Origin: Marsupella aquatica
Taxonomy: Eukaryota > Marchantiophyta
Assembly (NCBI GenBank): GCA_973895155.1
Contig: OZ316898.1
Coordinates: 9,300,001 to 9,364,000 of the forward strand
Length of the DNA: 64,000 bases
Reading direction: 5' to 3'
The position numbers were made by a program, and so were the translations under genes. Shown here one piece after another: positions 35,436 to 48,410 of this stretch. Under the pieces are notes generated by a model. The model searched no databases and was not told where the DNA came from. It saw nothing but the letters and a program-made list of their open reading frames with translations. Positions within the stretch are counted from its first letter, which is position 1. The number at the start of each line of letters is the position of its first letter.

Positions 35436-35790
35436 ATGGTATAAGGCAAAAAGTCTTGTACACCTCTTCTTTTATATGGCGGTGGTATAAGGGCAAAAAG
35501 TCTTGTACACTTCTCCTTTTATATGACATATGGCCCGTGGTGGTTTTAAGAGTCTTGTACACTTCTCCTTTATATGGCATATGGCCCCTTTATATGGCAT
35601 ATGGCCCGTGGTGGTTTAAAGCAAAGTACTTTTCCATTTATTTCTCGTTTTATATGGACCGTGGTGGTTTAAAGCAAAGTGCTTCTCCTTTTATTTCTCT
35701 TTTTATATGGCCCGTGGTGGTTTAAAGCAAAGTGCTTCTCCTTTTATTTCTCTTTTTATATGGCCCGTGGTGGTTTAAAGCAAAACGAAA
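35436..35790. repeat. Tandem repeat of about 53 bp with CCGTGGTGGTTTAAAGC
   Basis: GTGGTGGTTT occurs near 35537, 35608, 35661, 35713 and 35767, each time followed by AAAGCAAAG (or variants) and by TTTTATATGGCCC before the next copy. The left part of the array uses a related unit with AAAGTCTTGTACAC. Confidence 0.85.
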
Positions 35791-36950
35791 GTGGGAAGTG
35801 CTGTAGAGTGAGTGATGCTTTGAAGGGGGCACACGGCGGAGAGGCAGAGAGGAACTGTAGATTTGCAGTGTCTGATGTTCGCAGCGAGGAAGGCACAGCT
35901 GGGCATTGAGCTGCCGAGCAGGGAACGATGAGGACCGGACGTGGAGCAGGATATGGGGCAGATAAATCCGTTCTTGTGTCGAGGTCGTCACCGGGGAAGG
36001 AATGGAAATGATGGAAAGGAGGGAGGTCAAGGCTGACACAGACCAGCCTTGTCACAATGGAGTTTCAATTAGTTGCCCAGCTTCTGTGGGTGAGAATCGA
36101 GTAGTGGTTGACACGCCGGGTTTCATCGAGGAACGGAATCCTGGAGTGATGAGAAATTGGGGAGTCACCTGCTGGTTAGATCCGCCTGGGACTTCTCTGG
36201 ATCGACTGTGGCTTCGCGCTTGGTCTCTGTGGGCACCGGATGAAGTGAGTGCTGTGCTTGCATTGAGCTTTGATGTGTCGTACTTGATAGGAGACACAGC
36301 GCTGTGCTTGCATTGAGCTTTGATGTGTTGTACTTGAGAGGAGACAGAGCGAGACTAGTCGAGGGTAGAATCTATTCGCAAATGATGGTTTTGGATAAGT
36401 GTTGCATTCAGTGGTCGACATGAAGAGCAATGGTTGAGTTTGGCTCGGAAGACAAGGAGAGAGATGGCCCATGAAGAACAATTTGTGATGCATGCGAGGA
36501 CAATGGATCTGGCGACGATGTGCCCAGGGGGTGGCATGGCGTTGTGAGAACGATCTCTCAATTTCATTGTGAAGGAGCCGAGCTTTGTAGCTTTAGAATT
36601 GAGGAAATAGTGCTTTCATTGGGATTGGTTTTGGTGGATATGCTGCTGAGAGGTTGGCCTTGAAAGACTGAAAATATGGGGGGCGTAAGAGGAGTTGGTG
36701 GACAGTATGAAAGTAGCTCCAATGATGAGAATTTAAGAGGCTGGCTGAGGGGGTTTTGGTATCTTCCTGATCACTCTTCTCCACTTCACGGAGGGGGGAG
36801 AGAATGAATCACAGAGAGCTTTTTCCTTCGGTACGAGGAGTTCTTGCGTTGTTGGGCTGGGCTGCAGGGTTTAGGCTGGCTGGTTGTTGGACTGGATCGA
36901 GCATCCCAGAGGGCAGGAGTTGATGCTGGTGCGGATATCGAGAGCGAGCA
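35791..36950. promoter_or_regulatory. 5' flank of the ankyrin/PGG gene
   Basis: No independent gene is supported. A tandem duplication of about 52 bp lies at 36250-36353 (GTGCTTGCATTGAGCTTTGA in both copies). The promoter and 5' untranslated region of the downstream gene must lie here, but no core element can be placed with confidence. Confidence 0.4.
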
Positions 36951-39900
36951 ATGGCGAGTTCATTTCGACGGTCCACGACTTTAGACGTAGAAGCATCCAT
37001 TCAACTCTCCAACGCACTAGACAGGCAATCATCCATTCAACTGTCCAACGCACTAGGCAGGCAATCATCCATTCAAAGCTCCGACTTGATGGGCAGGGAA
37101 CTTTCCGAGTCCTCTAGCCAACTTTTGAGCAACGCGAAGGATGGGAATGCAATTGGTGTGGGATTTCTACTCGACCAGCCACCTGAGGCCTTAGTGGACA
37201 TAAACGCCAGAGGAGAACGGCAGATGACAGCTCTGCACCTGGCAGCTGAGAGCTCCCATGAGAGAGTGCTATCAAGGCTACTAGACGAGCAATCTATCGA
37301 CTTGGATGCACAAGACGAGCTTGGTCGGACTGCACTCATAATAGCAGCACAAAGAGGATACCCTAGTGTGACCCAGATGTTGCAGGAAGCGGGAGCTAGT
37401 GTTCTGCTCTGTGCCCAGGGTGGGTACACTGCACTCCATGTGGCTGCCTGGTATGGGCACATTGAGGTGGTCAACCTACTTCTGGGGATCTCTGAACCTG
37501 GAGAGTTTCGCAATGGAGAGTTTACATTCCCGAAGGAGACGGTGAAAAAACCGAAGTTTCCGTATTTTCATTCCAGTAAAGACTCACCTTCGCCTCAAGA
37601 AATGAAGCGCAAGCTCTTCAAAAAATCGCCGGACTCGTGTGTTTTTGGGTCCTTTCCGCTAGTAGCAGCAAAATTGAAGAGCACAAGTTTAGTGAATGAT
37701 GACTGTGGGGATTCATGTTCACACGATGAGAGTCTGAAAATGCAACGCCATAAAGTTGTTGTGCTGAAGCTTTTGGAATCCAAAACCTCGGCTGAGCTCT
37801 TCACTCCTCTTCACTTGGCTGCTGGAAGTGGACACCGCCAGGTTGTTGAATCCTTGATACAGGCTTACGGGCAAGCTGTGGGCATTACTGAGGTTTTTAA
37901 TAGCATTCAAGAAAAAGGTGGAAAAGAGGCTTTAAACATGGCGAGAACTGCCATAATGCAGATCCTCAACAGTCAGGATGACAAGTCCACTGGTGAAGAT
38001 GCCAAGAGTAGCAGCACTCTTGACAAAGCCTTGAGTAGGATATTGTTCCCGGGCTCTGAACACTGCTCAATTTCCTGGTCTACCGTGGAGGGCATGGTAT
38101 CCTATGTCAATTCAAAAGACTGCATTGGGAGGACTCCTCTTCACTATGCTATTTGGGAGCGGCATGCAGGGGTTGTGGAACAGCTTCTCGAGCTTTTCAT
38201 TGTGAATGTGAATGCGACAGACATGGATGGATTCACTCCTTTGCACTTAGGTTCGCGGAAGGGGGACGAGACTGTGGTGCACCTACTTCTTGTACACGAT
38301 TCAAAGTTTCAAACACTAAATCCGAATTCGCGTGCTAGGCAGAACAAGGCCACATGGGCGAAAATTCTGGAAGTCAAACGAATGCAACAAAAGTTAGGAA
38401 CTATGTCACTTGCAATAAGCTTGCAGGATTTCTTTTTCCCAGAGGAGAGGGATGGAATGACAGCTCTGCATTATGCAGTAGAGGGAAATCAGGAGCCAGT
38501 TGTGGCTGCCTTGGCAAGCCACGGGGACATTGATGTGTTTGCTATGGCAAGTCCAGCGACCAAACCATCAGTTATGGAAACACTAGCTGCTGACAATGGA
38601 GATGAGAAGTGCCAATCCCCTCTTACCCTTGCATTTTCGACTAATAATAGCAATGTTTTGCTGAAGCTGTTAAAGTCTGCCAAGAGGAACACAATCATGC
38701 AGGAAGTCCAGATGCTGAGAAGTTATTACGCCAAGCCGTCCAAATTTGAGGGCAATCGGCAGACTGTCAAGGACTACCAGAGGGAGTTATTGAAAACGGC
38801 AGTCAGATTGATTAGGTTAGACGCGAGCGTCATTGAGAGTGACCTGTTCTCCAAGTTAGAGAGAGAATTGGGTGTCGCTCTTAATACCCTTTTGCTTAAG
38901 CCAGGCACAAACAAGTACACATTATTGCACCATGCTGCTTTCGCGGGTCTTAGCACGGAATTAGGAGTACTTCTCTCCACCCCAGCTGTCGCAAAGGATA
39001 TTAATGTTCCAGACGTCGATCATCAAACAGCCCTCCACTTCGCAGTCATGGAGGAAGAAATCGCTGCAGTGCAGGTGAGCACTAGAGTCTCTGATAGGAA
39101 CTGTTTAAGTAACCAATTTCCCAACTTTCTTGTACGTTTGGCATGAATTTAATATTCTTAAGGAAGGGACTGCCAATCTCATCTATTATTGCTCAATTGA
39201 TTTGTATTCTCATATGCAGACGATAATGTCAGCCCTCCTGTGTTTTACTTCCCTATTATGCTGTCCGAGACGTCGTACATTAATTAATCCAAATTTGTAT
39301 GTGCAGGTGCTGATGAATGATAAGACACTGAAACCTAATGAAGAGGATAGACACAACCGAACAGCGTTGCAAATCGCTTCAGAAAAGGGATCTCGAGAAA
39401 TTGTACGCCTGCTTATGGCGTGCCCAGATGTCAAACTGGCCGTGGAAAAGTTGTACAGAGAAAGGGCTGTAAATGATAATGCTGCCAATGCCATCCTGGT
39501 GGTTGCAGCTCTCATTGCCAGTGTTACTTTTGCGGGATGGCTTCAACCTCCGTTGGGACTTGTAGCGTACAATGATCTGCCGGCGCTCAGCGGTACGAAT
39601 ACAAGCTCAGGTTATCCGAGCTACGCTGCGGTGCAAGTCCCCGCTGTCCGCTATTTCTGGATCTTCAATACGCTCTCATTCTACTTTGCGATGGCCACTG
39701 TCATTTCTGGAGCAGCTGAGGTTCTTCCAATGAGAGATGCATTCATTGGACAGGTGATCTGCCCTATTCCCTTTCGTTCCATTGAGCGCCTCCTCCCTTC
39801 CTAGTTCCCACAGGTATAGCAAGATCTTTCCCAGTAAATGTTGAACCTGCATAGGTAGTTCACTGCATCACCATACGAAAAACATTGTTCTAGTTGTGTA

Positions 39901-40799
39901 GTGATCAAGAATTCTCCTGCATTTACCGAAGTGAGGGGTCACCATATAGTTTCCGGTTATTAGGTGTTTTCATAAAAATTGAAGCAAAAGCGGACCCCGG
40001 GATTTTAGGGTAAGTACCCTGTAAGAAAATTCTTGAACGGTCCGCTGCTTTCATCAATCCATATCACCTAAAGCCGAATTAATTTGATTTCCCATCTATG
40101 TGATTTTGGAGATCGAAGGATTTCTCCAGCAAGAAGTTGTTGTGTAGGTCGCGAAAGGCAGAAGGTCACTGGACCGCAGGCGGAATATCTACAGTAGCAT
40201 TGCTGAAATCATTTGCCTTAGCAGCAAATTTCCCTTAGGCTATCGCTTTGTCTAGCCAGGGTGTTTGGTTCCTTCATATCTTGCAGTACTGTTGCCTGGA
40301 AATATCACCCCTTGAAACTCACAAGTTAATTCTTGTGCAGGAAGTCCGAATGGTCCGGGGTGGGTTGGTGAGGTCTTCAATGCTGCTGGTGATGTCCGTC
40401 ATTGCTGTTCTAGCAGCCTTTGCTGCGGCCGGGTGGGCATGTTTGCCACCTATAAAGAAATATTCAGGGATGATGTTCTGGACCACTTTAAGTGGATTGT
40501 GGGTATGCTTCAGCATGCTTTGTATCTTCTGGGTTCGGATGGGATCCATGCTTGTGACACGGTCAGGTCATCACCAAGTCAAGTGGCTGCGTTTCAACGA
40601 GGCGGATGTCATGACTCTACCAGCAGGAAAGATTCTATGGAGGCTCTTTAAGCTTTTCAATTTCGTTCCAGAAAACTACACTCGATTTCATAGCAATCGG
40701 GAAGAGGACCAGAAAACCTGCAAGAGAGTCATTTTCTTTTACCTTGTGAAAGTTTTCAGACTGGATCGGGAAGAATATTGGAGGTATCATGTGAATTAA
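36951..40799 (+). CDS. Ankyrin-repeat membrane protein with PGG domain, three exons
   Basis: Plant ankyrin/PGG protein of the ACD6/ITN1-like group; members sit in the plasma membrane or endomembranes and act in defence or salt signalling. Exons 36951-39074, 39307-39753 and 40341-40799 have GT/AG borders, all in phase 0, and give 1009 residues. The ATG has a good context (GCGAGCAATGGCG). Residues 16-50 hold nearly three copies of a 14-residue repeat. Ankyrin repeats follow, clearly at about 90-190 (MTALHLAAE, GRTALIIAAQ, GYTALHVAAW), 280-310 (FTPLHLAAG), 388-450 (GRTPLHYAI, GFTPLHLGS), 500-530 (MTALHYAVE) and 660-745 (YTLLHHAAF, QTALHFAVM, NRTALQIAS). The PGG segment NAILVVAALIASVTFAGWL starts near residue 769. 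About three further hydrophobic segments follow, so roughly four membrane passes. The long spacers between repeat groups are longer than in typical angiosperm members. Confidence 0.9.
36985..37112 (+). repeat. In-frame 42-bp repeat in the ankyrin gene N terminus
   Basis: Nearly three copies of a 42-bp unit (GCATCCATTCAACTCTCCAA and close variants), each coding for a 14-residue SSIQLSNAL-xRQ-like unit. The length keeps the frame, so copy number could vary without breaking the gene. Confidence 0.85.
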
Positions 40800-42585
40800 G
40801 TCCAGAGGCCATGCTTTCTCCAGTGGGTGTTACGCTAATCCTTCCCAGGTGCAGACGCGGTACGTGTTGGACCTGCCCTGAGTGCTCAATTCCTTGCAGA
40901 TGCAAAGAACGACTGGTACTTGGAACCAAGTAGAACAATTTAGGGCAACGGAGTCGGGTAGTGGTATCATTGTCATACGTAAGTTTGTACATATGAAAGG
41001 GGAGTGGAAGCAACGGATGTCTTACAAGTCAATTATGCTGAAGTGTGGACTGAGTTGTGTCCTCAGCAGATGAATTCTGTACCACACAGAATTGTGTAGT
41101 AGAACGTTACAATCAGGAAATACCTATAACCCAAAAGAGGAGGAAAGACAAGATTGCAGACCCTTGCCCTCGCCTATTATTTAAATTGGGAATTTGTGCT
41201 CAATTTCGGGTCTTGATAGCAGACTGTGAACTCCAGCATGGAAAGTGGAGTTGCACGTCACCTTCAGCCTCAATGAGGCGAAATATGAACTTCTCACAGC
41301 TCACGTGAGTGGAACCAGAGAGCTCTGACTTTCAGCTTGATACAAGACTCTTGACGATGAAGGAAAGGCTTTCAAAGGCTTTCATGTGCACAAAGAGACG
41401 TGATCCTGCTAATATCATTCTTGACAGAAATGGTTGGTCTTCCAATTCCCGTAGGAGGACTTCTCTGCTTGTTTTACTTCTGGGAATGGTAGGAGCTGTT
41501 TCTCACTCATAATTAATTGGCCCTACATTTGGCATTTGTCAGGTTGGACATTGAATCCAGTCTTTGCATCTGTGGGTCTTCCCGCATGCAGAGAACGCCT
41601 GTTACTTTTCTTGAATTCCAGTTAAGCAACCATTGCGGAAGCTTCTAGTGTTTAATTGGATGCGTTCCTCCATGATTAATTGTCAGATGCCACTGTGGGT
41701 GTCCAATAAATGAAGTAGGTACTTACACTCCAGGGTTGTGCCCATGGAAGTATAGTAAGAAATTCTACTGGAAGGCAGGAAGGCGTGTCTTGAGTTAGTG
41801 GGCCTCTAGTTGAGCTTGATATAAAAGTCATCTCTGAGAAACAGATAATCAACTTCAACTGTCTCAAGGACCTGGAAGCGACTTTGGGAGCAGGAGAACA
41901 GGGAAGCTGCTCCAGTCGTAGTTGAGGTCACAAGGCAGCAACATCAATTCACACTCATCCCGTTGTCCCTCAAAGATGATCGAGGCCGATTTTGGAACAC
42001 CAATTAAAATGGAGGTTCTCTTCCGAAACGTCCTTCAGGAGAAGCACAGGAACTGGACTGAGCATTTCCTTTCTTTCGTCCATGGAGCAGTTCTGTTTGT
42101 GACGTACACATTTTGAGCTTCCAAACGTTTCAACTCACGGACAGTATAAAACCAGGGAGTCCAGCAGCGAATTCATTAGTTAAAGGTAAACATCCCTCTC
42201 ACACATGGAGGAAACTTGCCAAATAAATGTCTCATTAGTGCGTGTCAAAGTTCTCCCGCAAGATTCTGCTTAAGGCTATGGATGATTGGATGTAAAATGC
42301 TTATGGGGTATGTGTTTTGGTCTCCCATAGTGATTTTGTCTTTGTCCGTGAAAGCAGTTTAGGTGCTGATTTGTAACTCAGTTACAGGCCTGCCTTGACA
42401 CATCCTATTGCCCTTATAATATGATCAAGCAATAGTTGCATTTAAGGCTGGCTTGCTTTACAAGAATTGTGGGCACTTGTGACTTTGGAGCCAACTGGAG
42501 GGTCGGGCAACTGGAGGGTCAGGTCCAGCATTTTTTACAGTGGCAAAAACAATTGCTACATTTCCCCTCTCTAAAAAGTACTTGT
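40800..42585. other. Intergenic 3' of the ankyrin gene, possible retroelement relic
   Basis: The first few hundred bases probably include the 3' untranslated region. At about 41265-41305 one frame reads SLNEAKYELLTAH, which is reminiscent of the NEAEYEALLAG segment of gypsy-type RNase H, but the neighbouring frame is not convincing. No gene called. Confidence 0.3.
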
Positions 42586-42810
42586 CACTTTTAGCAATAT
42601 TTGCTTACCTTTTTGTACTCCATTAGCCAATTTCACACCTGGCCGCATACCCCATCACCCAGAATCTATTTGTTATCCTTAAATCTAGGGGAATCTCACT
42701 TTTAGCAAAGATTTGCTTGCATTTTTGTACTCTATTAGCTAGTTTGCCACCTGGCCGCAGACCCCATTCATCTAGAATTTAACTGTAATCCTTAAATCTA
42801 GGTGATCTGA
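42586..42810. repeat. Tandem duplication of about 111 bp
   Basis: Copies start at 42586 and 42697 with CACTTTTAGCAA. Both contain TTTTTGTACTC-ATTAGC, CACCTGGCCGCA and CCTTAAATCTAGG. A third, partial copy (AATTTCACACCTGGCCACAGA) lies at about 43848-43912. Confidence 0.85.
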
Positions 42811-43089
42811 TGGTCAGAAAGTAATATAGGAAAATTTGATCAGAGGTATTCATAGCATCTTCTCCTTCACAATGTGACATTAGGCACACAGGCAAAACAG
42901 AAAACCTTTAAAAATTAAGCTGATCATTGCTTGTTTTAAAGATAGACCCCACACCATAAATCTTTTGAAAATAAGTGCCATAAATGCAAATCCCCTCAAT
43001 AAAGCAGCCAAAGTTTGGAAGGCCTTTTGAGGTGGTCTAACATTCTAGAAAAATTGAACACTTGACGTTGGCATTTTTTTTGGGTGCGC

Positions 43090-43470
43090 TACTTGCCATG
43101 TAGGATCTGCAGACACCATACATGAATGGGCCCAAGTTCTTTTAAAGTCAACTGCAACCCTTTTTTATCATCATACGGTCTAGATTTAATCTTAGAGGAA
43201 TGGTCCACTCCTTGCCATGTAGGATCTGTAGAACATACATGAATTGGCCCAAGTTCTTGTAAAGTCAGCTTGCCATGTAAGATCCGCAGACACCATACAT
43301 GAATGGGCCCACTTTCTTGTAAAGTAAACTGCTACCCTTTCTTATCATATATGGTCCAGATTTAATCTTAGAGGAATGGTCCACTCCTTGCCATGTAGGA
43401 TCTGTGGAACACACCTGAGTTGGCCCAAGTTCGTGTAAAGTCAACTGCAGCCTAATCATTATACAGTCCA
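43090..43470. repeat. Higher-order repeat of about 177 bp (119 + 58)
   Basis: TGCCATGTA-GATC occurs near 43094, 43213, 43271 and 43389. Spacings alternate 119, 58 and 118 bp. Units 1 and 3, and units 2 and 4, match best, so a two-part block of about 177 bp was duplicated. Shared words include CATACATGAATGGGCCCA and TAATCTTAGAGGAATGGTCC. Confidence 0.8.
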
Positions 43471-45955
43471 GATTTATCTTAGAAGGGAAAAAGAAACAAT
43501 GGGCCCTAGGTCTTGAAAAGTCACCCTTAGTAACCTCCTTTAGGCTTATGTCTATCTCTTTTGTCTAAGCTTATCTCTCACTCAAGCTTAGGCTGCTACT
43601 TTGGTTAGGGACACCCTTTTCATCTCTTTGCTTCTGCCTGCCCATTGTCTTTTGGCTCCCACCTGTACTTTGCCCTTCAGCCCTGCCTTTGGCTCTTGGA
43701 GTAAAGTTTCAGGCGTCAACTATGATTGGAGCCACATGATAAACCAAGTTAATGCCCTCCATCTTAACTGGTGCTCCATAATGAGCCTCCCTGAAACTCT
43801 TTTATCTCTTTTGGCAAAACCTAGGTAGGATGTTTGTCTTCCATTAGCGAATTTCACACCTGGCCACAGACCTAACTATTGTTTATTCTTATATCTGGGA
43901 AATCTGACTGTAAGAAATTAATCTAGTAAAATTAGATAAGTAATATTCCAAGCATCTGTGCCTTCACACAAGATCTGTGCCCACCCTGCCGAAAAAGAAA
44001 ACCTTTGATAATTACAGTGCCTTTCTTGGAACCAAAGGTGGAGGGTCCTACTTAAAAGAACATTTGTAATAATTGGCTTTAGTTTGAAAGCCAGGAAAAG
44101 CCCCACATGAGAAACCAAGCTGTGCTAGCCAAGACCAGGGCAGTGCCACGTGTTACTTTCCTGCAGGTACAGATGACCCTATCATGATGGGTCACTTGCT
44201 ACTCAGTATGATGGATGACTTGTTCTTGTTGAAGGTTTATGCACTCCAGAAAAGAATTTGAATGTGTAGGGAATCATTGTGAAAACTTCCCTCATCTGGA
44301 AATTTAACTTGTTACGCATGGAATCAAACTGGAGACACTTGCGAAGCAAAAGTAGGAGGGTGAACTACAAATATCTAGTGCATACAGTCGTGTTGGATCT
44401 TCCATGCATTCTGCTTTCCAAGTCATGAAAGCTCAGGGCTTAACTTTGTGTATTTTTTCAAATATCACGTGCAATCTCATTCTAGCTAAAACACCCTTAT
44501 TTTAAAAAAGAATATTCTCCAGATTTTCCTACTTGAATAGTAAATGGCCTATTTTACTCTACAGATGATATCAAATCAGGTATATTCTCTATTTTTGCAT
44601 TATAAACAGCTCATTTTACTTTTTAAGCTTTATAAAAAAATTGTCAAAAATAGTTTGGATTACACATGGTTCCAAGGATTCCAACGACTTGTTGTAGTTG
44701 CCCCACAACATGAAAATGGAGAACATGTTGCAATCATTATGCAATCTAGGTGTCAAAGGGTCATGTATGAAGGATTATATGTGAAATGTGAGGCTCATTA
44801 TATTCACAATTTGTAAACTCAAGTATATTCACAAGTTTCTTTTATTGCAATTTACTTGTGAATATACTGAGCATTCAAAACAGAACAGAAAACAATGTGA
44901 GTAACCAATATACAGGGAAGCACTTGACTAGTGATGGTAATACTTTTAAACTACGATATGTTAAGAAATTGTGTGGTTTTAGTTATTTCAAAAAGCTTGT
45001 GTTATGCAATTAGTGTGCTGGAAACTACCCTAGGTGCTCGAGGCAGTGTACAAGTAATATGTAGTACTAAGTCTCTTCTTTTGAAATGGATGCCCCAATA
45101 GGTGATAACTTTTGATCTCAGATTCCGATAGACCAAGCACTACTTTAACAAGCAACAAGATGTGTTTTTCTGTGAAGCAAAGGTGCTGTGTGTTGGGTGA
45201 AAAGAAGTCTGCAATTAATGTGTTGTGAGATTAGATGACCTAGACACTGTACTTGAAATATGTAGCATGAACTGTCTTCCTTTGAAATTTATGCTTAGAT
45301 GAACTACAAGAATTGATCTCCCACGACCCTGACAAACCGATCACTTTGTAAGACCCAAAAGTGTTCATTTATACAAAGGGCAGTGCTATCTGAGAAAGAA
45401 ATAATGAATCAGAATGATCCATCTGAGTTCAGCAGTACAATAGAGCATCTTTTCAAATATTTCACTCTGTAGAAACTTCAGTTTGCTTTCTTTCCAACCT
45501 GAAAAATGAACAGGTGACAGCATGTGGTTTAGCACAATAATAAGTGACGGGCTATTTGAGTATTCTGTTTGATACAGCTTAAAATAAGTGAGCCCAACTA
45601 CCCAGCCTGTGGACGTAAATAGAGGTTATGTGTTAGCTCCCTTGAAATGGTTATTCACCTGGGCATTCACCGGAATGCAGGTGTCCACTACCATCTATGA
45701 GCACAAATTCTTGCATTTTGGTCCCCCCTCATATCCCTCCCTGGGAAGGGGCTTAGCTTGGACAAATTATGAGCCTCCATGTGTCCCCCCAGACCAATCA
45801 GGTGCTGTCTCGGGTTAGTGTAGTCTAGTTAAGCCAATTACCTGCATACAAAATTGGGGACAAATTCATATGTAAGTTAGATTTGAGAGTAGGCTAGCAA
45901 TTTTGACTAGCTTGGGGGACAGGGAAATAAAAAAAACTGTTAAGTAATAAGAGAA
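43471..45955. other. Intergenic, no gene seen
   Basis: No gene. A perfect 15-bp stem with a 17-base loop lies at 44822-44868 (AGTATATTCACAAGT and its complement). A diverged direct duplication of roughly 180-200 bp covers about 45005-45350 (GTAATATGTAG-ACTAAGTCT against GAAATATGTAGCATGAACTGT). Confidence 0.4.
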
Positions 45956-47430
45956 TGAACTCCAATCTATGGCAACTGTCAAGTTGTTGGTGTGTGAAGG
46001 GCTTTGGTGAACTCCACTTTGGGATGGACGCTTATACCAAAGCTGGTTGATATATGAAGCTTTGAACTCAGAATTTCACTTGCCATAATAAAGACTGCCA
46101 CCACTAGGTTACACTTATTGGCCACAAACTTCATGTCTTTACCTTCTATACCTATGAGCAACAAGCAACAGTCATATTAATGGCAAGACCCAATAGCCCA
46201 TCCAATAGGCAGCGACAGATGACTTACAGAAACTCAGGGGCCTCACTCCAAGACAGGTCTCATATCATGCACGAAGTTTCAAGTAATTAACACCCTAAAA
46301 CATAAGAAAATAAAGTAAATTGTTACTTTAATTTTTAAACCTTAATGTTATGGAATATTTAAGTTTATTACGTCTAGAAATATTCTCAAGTTTGGTATTA
46401 ATAACTCCTATAGTTCTTATAATTTTGAAAATTGGATTAAGACACCATAGTTTTTTTCAACAAACATTTTAAAGTCTTCTGCCCAATTGAATAAAAAAAC
46501 CCTAACTTCTTTTTGCATGATGGGTCAGAAGAAAAGAAATGAGGACCCTGAGTACACAAACACTCATCCAAAATTGCTTCTCCCTTTAGTGTTTCTCTTA
46601 TGGATCTCTTTTGACTCTTAGGCCAGCATAATCCAATGGGCAGCAATAAAGAGTTATGTTTCACCGTCTGTATGTGCCCAATGGACACCATTAAATAGCT
46701 AGACCCACTCTCAAGGGCCTCACTCTAAAGGGGATCTCATAGCATGCTTGACGTTATTAAACACCCAGAAAAATGATTTTTTGAATTATTTATACCCCTA
46801 TGTTTTGGAATATTTTAAAAATATTCCCAAAATTCAATTCTAAAACACTATATTTTCTTATAATTCTCAGATTGGATTAAGAACATTAGGGTTTCCTAAT
46901 GTTCTTAAACAGAAATTTAAAAGTAATTTTCTCAACCCAATAAACAAACCTTATAATTACTTTTGTGTGATGGGTAGAAATAAGTGAGAACCCGGCCCCC
47001 TAGGTTCCAACCCGGTTTCCAAAGACACTTGTCCATAATTGGTCTCTCCCCTTTCATCTTTGTCGTATGGACTCTTTTAATTTCACTCCGTTGTGCTTTG
47101 TTTGGCCTCTATAGTAAAATGGTCCTTTTCTCTTTCTATGCGCAAAAGATGAAATAAACTCAGCAATGAAGGCTAAAAAGCACTGTCTATAAAAGCGTGA
47201 GTTGGACACAAAGTGCCTAAAAGGCTACTCCAGTGGGACCAACAATGTCATGTCTTCACCTTCTGTACCCTATGAGCAACAAGAGACATTGAATGGCGAG
47301 ACCCAACAATTGATGAGTTTGTAGAAACACTCATCCAAAATTGGTTTCTTCCTTTAGTGTTTCTCCTATGGACCTCTAACTTTTGACTTTTATGCCATTG
47401 TCATCCAATAGGTAACAAAATGAATTATAT
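45956..47430. repeat. Old duplicated blocks with shared words
   Basis: Segments near 46130-46620, 46705-47080 and 47230-47420 share words such as ATGAGCAACAAG, GGCCTCACTC, TATGTTTTGGAATATTT, TGATGGGT-AGAA, CACTCATCCAAAATTG and TTTAGTGTTTCTC. They look like a diverged family of about 0.4-0.5 kb units. No coding sequence is seen. Confidence 0.6.
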
Positions 47431-47679
47431 TTGGCCTTGTACCAGTAACCCCACCACTAGTCATGACAAAACCTGGGTCCACCAGGTTTCACAATAAATA
47501 GTACTCTATTCCTCAAATTGTGAAACAAAATGACAATGGATAGGAGAAGAATGAGTGGAATGTGGAAAGAGAGAAGTCTTGGACTCTTCCCCTTTTTATA
47601 TGGCCGGTGGGGCAGTGGGAATTTAAATAGCTTAGCTCAATAGGCTGCAAAATACACTCAGTCATCCATTATTGGTTTC
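47431..47679. other. Intergenic, no gene seen
   Basis: Includes TTTTTATATGGCCGGTGGGG near 47591, which is similar to units of the array at 35436-35790. Confidence 0.35.
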
Positions 47680-48410
47680 TCCCCTTTTGTGTTTGTCCTA
47701 TAGATATCTTTTGGTTTTACTCCATTGTACTTTGTTAGGCCCTCTCTAGTAAATTGGTCCCTTTCCTCTTCCTACGCTCAAAAGACGCACTAAAGGCTTA
47801 ATTAACTCTTCCGTTTTACTCCATTATATACTTTGTTCGGCCCTCTTGAGTAAAATGGTCCCTTTTTCGTGTCCTATGAGCAAAACATGCACTAAAGGCT
47901 GAACTCTTTCGTTTTACTCCATTGTATACTTGGTTCAGCCTTCTGTAGTAAAATGGTCACTTTTTCTCGTCCTATGCGCAAAACATGCACTAAAGGCTGA
48001 ACTCTTTCGTTTTACTCCATTGTATACTTGGTTGGGCCCGCTTTAGTAAAATGGTCCCTTTTTCTCTTCCTATGCGCAAAACATGCAATAAAGGCTTAGC
48101 TCTTTCGTTTTACTCTATTGTATACTTTGTTCGGCCCTCTTGAGTAAAATGGTCCTTTTTTCTCTTCCTATGCGCAAAACATGCATTAAAGGCTTAGCTC
48201 TTTCGTTTTACTCCATTGTAACCTTGGTTGGGCCCGCTTTAGTAAAATGGTCCCTTTTTCTCTTCCTATGCGCAAAACATGCAATAAAGGCTTAGCTCTT
48301 TCGTTTTACTCTATTGTATACTTGGTTCGGCCCTCTTTAGTAAAATGGTCCTTTTTTCTCGTCCTAGTTCCTATGCGCAAAAAATGCAATAAAGGCTAAA
48401 AAGCGCGCAG
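47680..48410. repeat. Satellite-like array of about 98-bp units with dimer order
   Basis: CTCTTTCGTTTTACTC recurs near 47903, 48002, 48100, 48200 and 48298 with diverged copies to the left. Each unit continues through GGCCC-(T/G)CTT, AGTAAAATGGTCCC, CCTATGCGCAAAACATGCA and AAAGGCT. Two subtypes alternate (TTCGGCCCTCTTGAG and TTGGGCCCGCTTTAG), so the most recent expansion copied a dimer of about 197 bp. Confidence 0.9.

Noticed and set aside
35436-35790. CRISPR-like repeat array
   Set aside because: The units are contiguous and degenerate without unique spacers, and the genome is eukaryotic.
41057-41512. Gypsy-type RNase H relic
   Set aside because: Only one short word (NEAKYELLTAH) looks right; flanking frames do not extend the similarity.
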